DNA of 64,000 nucleotides from Iodobacter arcticus (GTDB taxonomy: Bacteria; Pseudomonadota; Gammaproteobacteria; Burkholderiales; Chitinibacteraceae), in assembly GCF_042664895.1 (NCBI RefSeq), contig NZ_JBHTBQ010000001.1, positions 120,581 through 184,580 on the forward strand, in the 5' to 3' direction. The translations under genes and the position numbers were made by a program. Positions 60,996 through 64,000 of this stretch are shown here, one piece after another; the first letter of the stretch is position 1, and every line of letters starts with the position of its first letter. The notes beneath the pieces were generated by a model that was not told where the DNA came from, searched no databases, and was given only the letters and a program-made list of their open reading frames with translations.

Positions 60996-62507
60996 TTAAT
61001 ACGCGATGCAAACTGATTTCAATTCAGTAAATTGCTCAATTGCCGAACGACCTAAATCACGCCCAAAGCCTGATTGTTTAACCCCTCCCAAAGGTAAATT
61101 GTTGTCCAGCATATTGTGGGTATTCACCCACACCATCCCCGCTTTGATTCTTGGAATAAAGCGATGGGCCTGATGCAGATCATGCGTCCAGATACTGGCG
61201 GCTAAGCCAAACTCTGAGTCGTTGGCGAGGTGGATCGCTTCGTCCACATCATCAAACGGCGTGACGGTTACCACGGGGCCAAAGACCTCTTCGCGATTAA
61301 TGCGCATATCCGGAGTGGTATTGATAAAGACCGTTGGGCGCACAAAATACCCCGTGCTTAATTCTGATTCGCCGCCTGCGGTCATTTCTGCCCCGGCTCT
61401 TTTGGCTTCATTAATATGTGCCATGACCCGTTGCATATGAGGCTTGGAGATAAGAGGGCCCATTTGTGATTTAGGATCAAAGCCAGATCCTAGCTTCATG
61501 CCATTGGCAATCTTGCTAAGCTGCTGTACCACTTGGTCTATATTTTTACGTTGCACAAATAGGCGTGAAGCGGCGGTGCAGACCTGTCCCTGATTAAAGA
61601 AAATGGACATGGCTGCGCCTTGGGCCGCACGCTCCGGCTCCATATCCTCTAATACAATCATGGGGGATTTGCCGCCTAGCTCTAAGGTGAGGCGGCTTAA
61701 GTTTTCTGCCGCAGAGCGGGCGATGAGCTTGCCCACTTGCGTGGAGCCAGTGAAACTAATTTTGTCGATGCCAGGGTGGCTGGTTAAGGCTTCGCCGACC
61801 GCAGAGCCACGGCTGGTGAGTACATTAAATACCCCTGCTGGAAATCCGGCTTCTATCACTAACTCGGCTAGCCGCAGTGCAGTGAGCGGTGTTTCCTCTG
61901 CGGGTTTTAATACGACGGTGCAGCCACAAGCTAGGGCAGGGGCGAGTTTCCATAGCGTAATGGCGAGTGAGAAGTTCCACGGTACGATGACGGCAACCAC
62001 ACCGACTGCTTCACGGCGGGTAAAGCCGGAATAGGCTACACCGGGAGGAAATCCAATCGATAAATCGAGCGTACTCCCCTCAATCTTGGTGGCCCAGCCC
62101 GCCATATAGCGCACATACTCGGCGGCAGAATCCACATCAATAGCTTTGGAAACTGTGAGCAACTTACCGCTTTCTAGTGTGGATATTGCGGCCAGCTCAT
62201 CCGCATATTTTTCAATTAATTGCGCCAGATTAATGAGTAGACGCTCCCTTGAGGCAGGGCGCATTCCTGACCAGGCATCAGATTCAAAGGCTTGCCGTGC
62301 AGAAGCAATGGCTCGCTCCACATCACTCGCTTGGGCATCGGCGACCTGTGCTATTTCTAATCCTGTTGCCGGATCAATCACCGCAAAGTAAGAGGCGGTT
62401 GCGGGGGCTGACGTCTGCCCATCAATAAAGAGACCTAATTGCGCTTGTGCCAAAAAGCCAATTTTATCGACCTGATGACAAGCTAACGTTTCCAAGTGCT
62501 GAGCCAT
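60996..62507 (-). CDS. FeaB-like phenylacetaldehyde dehydrogenase
   Basis: A 503-residue aldehyde dehydrogenase. The catalytic cysteine is in NQGQVCTAASRLF, the base in LTLELGGKSPM, and the NAD loop in SFTGSTQVGKL. Several blocks resemble E. coli FeaB (HGLYIDG-like GLFIDGQTSAP, TKI-G-TLDLSI, WVNTHNMLDNNLPLGGVKQSG, KSVCIAY end), so an aryl-acetaldehyde substrate is likely. It would convert phenylacetaldehyde-type aldehydes to arylacetates. It lies 85 bases upstream of the binding-protein gene, in the same direction. Confidence 0.85.
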   Translation of the reverse strand: MAQHLETLACHQVDKIGFLAQAQLGLFIDGQTSAPATASYFAVIDPATGLEIAQVADAQASDVERAIASARQAFESDAWSGMRPASRERLLINLAQLIEKYADELAAISTLESGKLLTVSKAIDVDSAAEYVRYMAGWATKIEGSTLDLSIGFPPGVAYSGFTRREAVGVVAVIVPWNFSLAITLWKLAPALACGCTVVLKPAEETPLTALRLAELVIEAGFPAGVFNVLTSRGSAVGEALTSHPGIDKISFTGSTQVGKLIARSAAENLSRLTLELGGKSPMIVLEDMEPERAAQGAAMSIFFNQGQVCTAASRLFVQRKNIDQVVQQLSKIANGMKLGSGFDPKSQMGPLISKPHMQRVMAHINEAKRAGAEMTAGGESELSTGYFVRPTVFINTTPDMRINREEVFGPVVTVTPFDDVDEAIHLANDSEFGLAASIWTHDLHQAHRFIPRIKAGMVWVNTHNMLDNNLPLGGVKQSGFGRDLGRSAIEQFTELKSVCIAY

Positions 62508-62583
62508 TGCTTTCTCCTATGTCTGCAAAAAGCCACGATCTGTGAAAAACACGCTTCATAAGGGGCTGAGCTAAGATGGATAT

Positions 62584-63492
62584 CTAAAATGGAATATTAA
62601 ATTTAACTTTAATACTCGAGCCTTCAGCACGATTCCTGACGGCAAACTCTTTCTCGATTTTTGCAGTTAGAAAAAAACCTTTGCCGTTGTCGTATTTAAG
62701 AGTCGGCCCTATTGATAGGGCCTGCCCTAAATTATTTGAGACTGTCGACCCATTCACCGTGTCGTCAGTGATTTGTCGATACGCAAAGCCACCAATCCCC
62801 ACAACCCAGCCGTTGCCAAAGCCCCAGCCCAGCGCATAATCGGCATGCAGCTCTTGTCCCGAGGTGTAATTTGTCTCTTTATTGCGCCCGTTAAAGTCGT
62901 ACATCACTTTAAGATCGGCATTGACCCCTTCTTTTTGGATGTAGCTCACGGCGGCAAGTGGCTCAATATTCCAATAATTACGGCCTAAATTGGCGAGCCT
63001 GTTTTTGTCATAGGAGCCAGTGGGCGTGTTGATATCGATAGCAAAGACATAGTGCAACTTATCGGAAGCGTGATAACCCAAGCCAGCACCCAATACCATG
63101 TCACCTAAACCTGTTTGAGTTTGGTTTCTTTCTGCCACGGTCACATCGACATTAAGAATAGGGGCAATCACATGCAGGGCTAGCTGCCCACCCATTAATT
63201 GCTGATCGGTGACCCAAATCAAGCGGGTGGCAGCTGCGGCCACATTAACTTTGAAATCCAACGGAATTTGATCGCCACTGTTATCTATTAACTTATCGGC
63301 CTTATAGCCAATGAGATATTCCAGAACATAAAAACCGGGTGGCGGCATGGCGGCCACCAAGTAGTTTTCATTGCCATTGGGATACATCCCTCCGCCGCCT
63401 TCTGTGGCCATCGCTTGCTCCGTACAGATAAGGCATGTAGATACAAATGCAAATTGCGTAATAGCGAGCATACTTTTAATAGCTATTTTCAT
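62584..63492 (-). CDS. Outer-membrane protein of the phenol/aromatic (SphA-like) family
   Basis: A 302-residue protein with a signal peptide (QFAFVSTCLICTEQAMA). The mature part begins TEGGGGMYPNGNENYLVAAMPPPGFYVLEYLIGYKADKL, the start seen in proteins annotated as meta-pathway phenol degradation transporters, and continues as alternating beta-strands ending in KFNIPF. It should form a small outer-membrane barrel for aromatic compounds. It leads the long amine/aromatic cluster. Confidence 0.85.
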   Translation of the reverse strand: MKIAIKSMLAITQFAFVSTCLICTEQAMATEGGGGMYPNGNENYLVAAMPPPGFYVLEYLIGYKADKLIDNSGDQIPLDFKVNVAAAATRLIWVTDQQLMGGQLALHVIAPILNVDVTVAERNQTQTGLGDMVLGAGLGYHASDKLHYVFAIDINTPTGSYDKNRLANLGRNYWNIEPLAAVSYIQKEGVNADLKVMYDFNGRNKETNYTSGQELHADYALGWGFGNGWVVGIGGFAYRQITDDTVNGSTVSNNLGQALSIGPTLKYDNGKGFFLTAKIEKEFAVRNRAEGSSIKVKFNIPF

Positions 63493-63722
63493 GGCGGTCT
63501 CTTAATTCAATGGTGATTCATAATCACGAAAGCCCGTATCCCAAACATCAACCCGATTCGCGACTTGATTTCCTTGATCTTAGCCCGCTCTGAAAACACG
63601 ATTTAGACCTAAAGTGCACAGAAACTAGCATTGCGGTGCATAGCGCCCATTTATTCCTTTTGAATAGTTTCAATAGAATCAGCCGCTTATTCGCTTCTTT
63701 TTACTTTATTTCCTTTAGGGTG

Positions 63723-63751
63723 TTGACCGAGTAGGGCCTCGCCGGTATAGT
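63723..63751 (+). promoter_or_regulatory. rRNA operon P1 promoter
   Basis: TTGACC and TATAGT are spaced by exactly 17 bases, with an AT-rich stretch just upstream (63689-63717) that could serve as an UP element, and a GC-rich discriminator (TCGGCC) downstream. About 185 bases of leader separate it from 16S rRNA. The interval 63493-63722 before it holds no gene. Confidence 0.75.
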
Positions 63752-63802
63752 TCGGCCTCTCGCTGCAGCACACACAGCAACACGGTGATGTCGCAGACGA
63801 GC

Positions 63803-63814
63803 TGATCTTTAAAA
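63803..63814 (+). promoter_or_regulatory. boxA-like antitermination element
   Basis: TGATCTTTAAAA resembles the rRNA leader boxA (TGCTCTTTAACA) and lies between promoter and 16S, where NusB/NusE would load the antitermination complex. Confidence 0.55.
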
Positions 63815-63936
63815 AAATACAGTCGATGAGTGTGAGTGCTTGATTCGGAAGCGAAACAAGTGCTTACATGAGTGAAGCGTAACCAGCGATGGTTGCGCTA
63901 AATAAAGTAAGCCAGTAAGTACTAGCTTAGCGATTA

Positions 63937-64000
63937 AACTAAAGAGTTTGATCCTGGCTCAGATTGAACGCTGGCGGCATGCTTTACACATGCAAGTCGA
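63937..64000 (+). rRNA. 16S ribosomal RNA, 5' end (partial)
   Basis: AGAGTTTGATCCTGGCTCAG is the universal 16S start, followed by ATTGAACGCTGGCGGCATGC and TTTACACATGCAAGTCGA, the form usual in Neisseriales. The start is set by analogy with E. coli, eight bases before AGAGTTT. The gene continues beyond the window. Confidence 0.97.

Overview
The window comes from a betaproteobacterium of the order Neisseriales. The 16S rRNA 5' end at the right edge, the Neisseriales-like core proteins (RplU-RpmA-ObgE next to IspB) and the roughly even base composition fit this. Iodobacter or a close relative is my best guess, but the window alone cannot prove the genus. About 48 protein genes, one tRNA and the start of an rRNA operon are present. 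Gaps between genes are unusually rich in dispersed, hairpin-forming and MITE-like repeats.

Left third (1-16,000): a 3' gene fragment, an SRPBCC protein, ecotin, a lipoprotein, a LysR/DoxX/ring-cleavage dioxygenase/FMN-reductase cluster, a two-gene secreted-esterase unit, and a two-partner secretion pair (TpsB transporter, TpsA filamentous adhesin with no toxin tip). Middle left (16,000-31,500): a glutamine-amidotransferase-like protein, dGTPase, CcoG, a MocR regulator, an AT-rich BRCT-domain gene, and a complete trehalose module (TreR, PTS TreB, TreC, LamB-type porin) with two clear operators. An Aer-like chemoreceptor and tRNA-Pro follow.

Centre (31,400-41,710): IspB, ribosomal proteins L21 and L27, ObgE, then a compact operon for an SMC condensin of the Mks/Wadjet type: a kleisin-like protein, an unknown 215-residue protein, an MksE-like protein and a 940-residue SMC ATPase. 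The operon ends in an RlmL-type rRNA methyltransferase that overlaps the SMC gene. No JetD/MksG nuclease is present.

Right third (41,800-63,500): an almost complete homoprotocatechuate meta-cleavage operon (hpaG1-G2-E-D-F-H-I plus an MFS carrier and an AraC/FeaR-like regulator) under HpaR. A GMC oxidoreductase stands where E. coli has hpaBC. Behind it lies a long minus-strand cluster: aromatic-type outer-membrane protein, FeaB-like aldehyde dehydrogenase, branched-chain-type ABC importer, HDAC-family amidohydrolase, class III aminotransferase and APC permease. Together these could deacetylate an N-acyl amine, transaminate it, oxidise the aldehyde to 3,4-dihydroxyphenylacetate and cleave the ring, so no hydroxylase would be needed. 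N-acetyldopamine, dopamine or hydroxytyrosol are attractive but unproven substrates. The window closes with an rRNA promoter, a leader and the first 64 bases of 16S rRNA.
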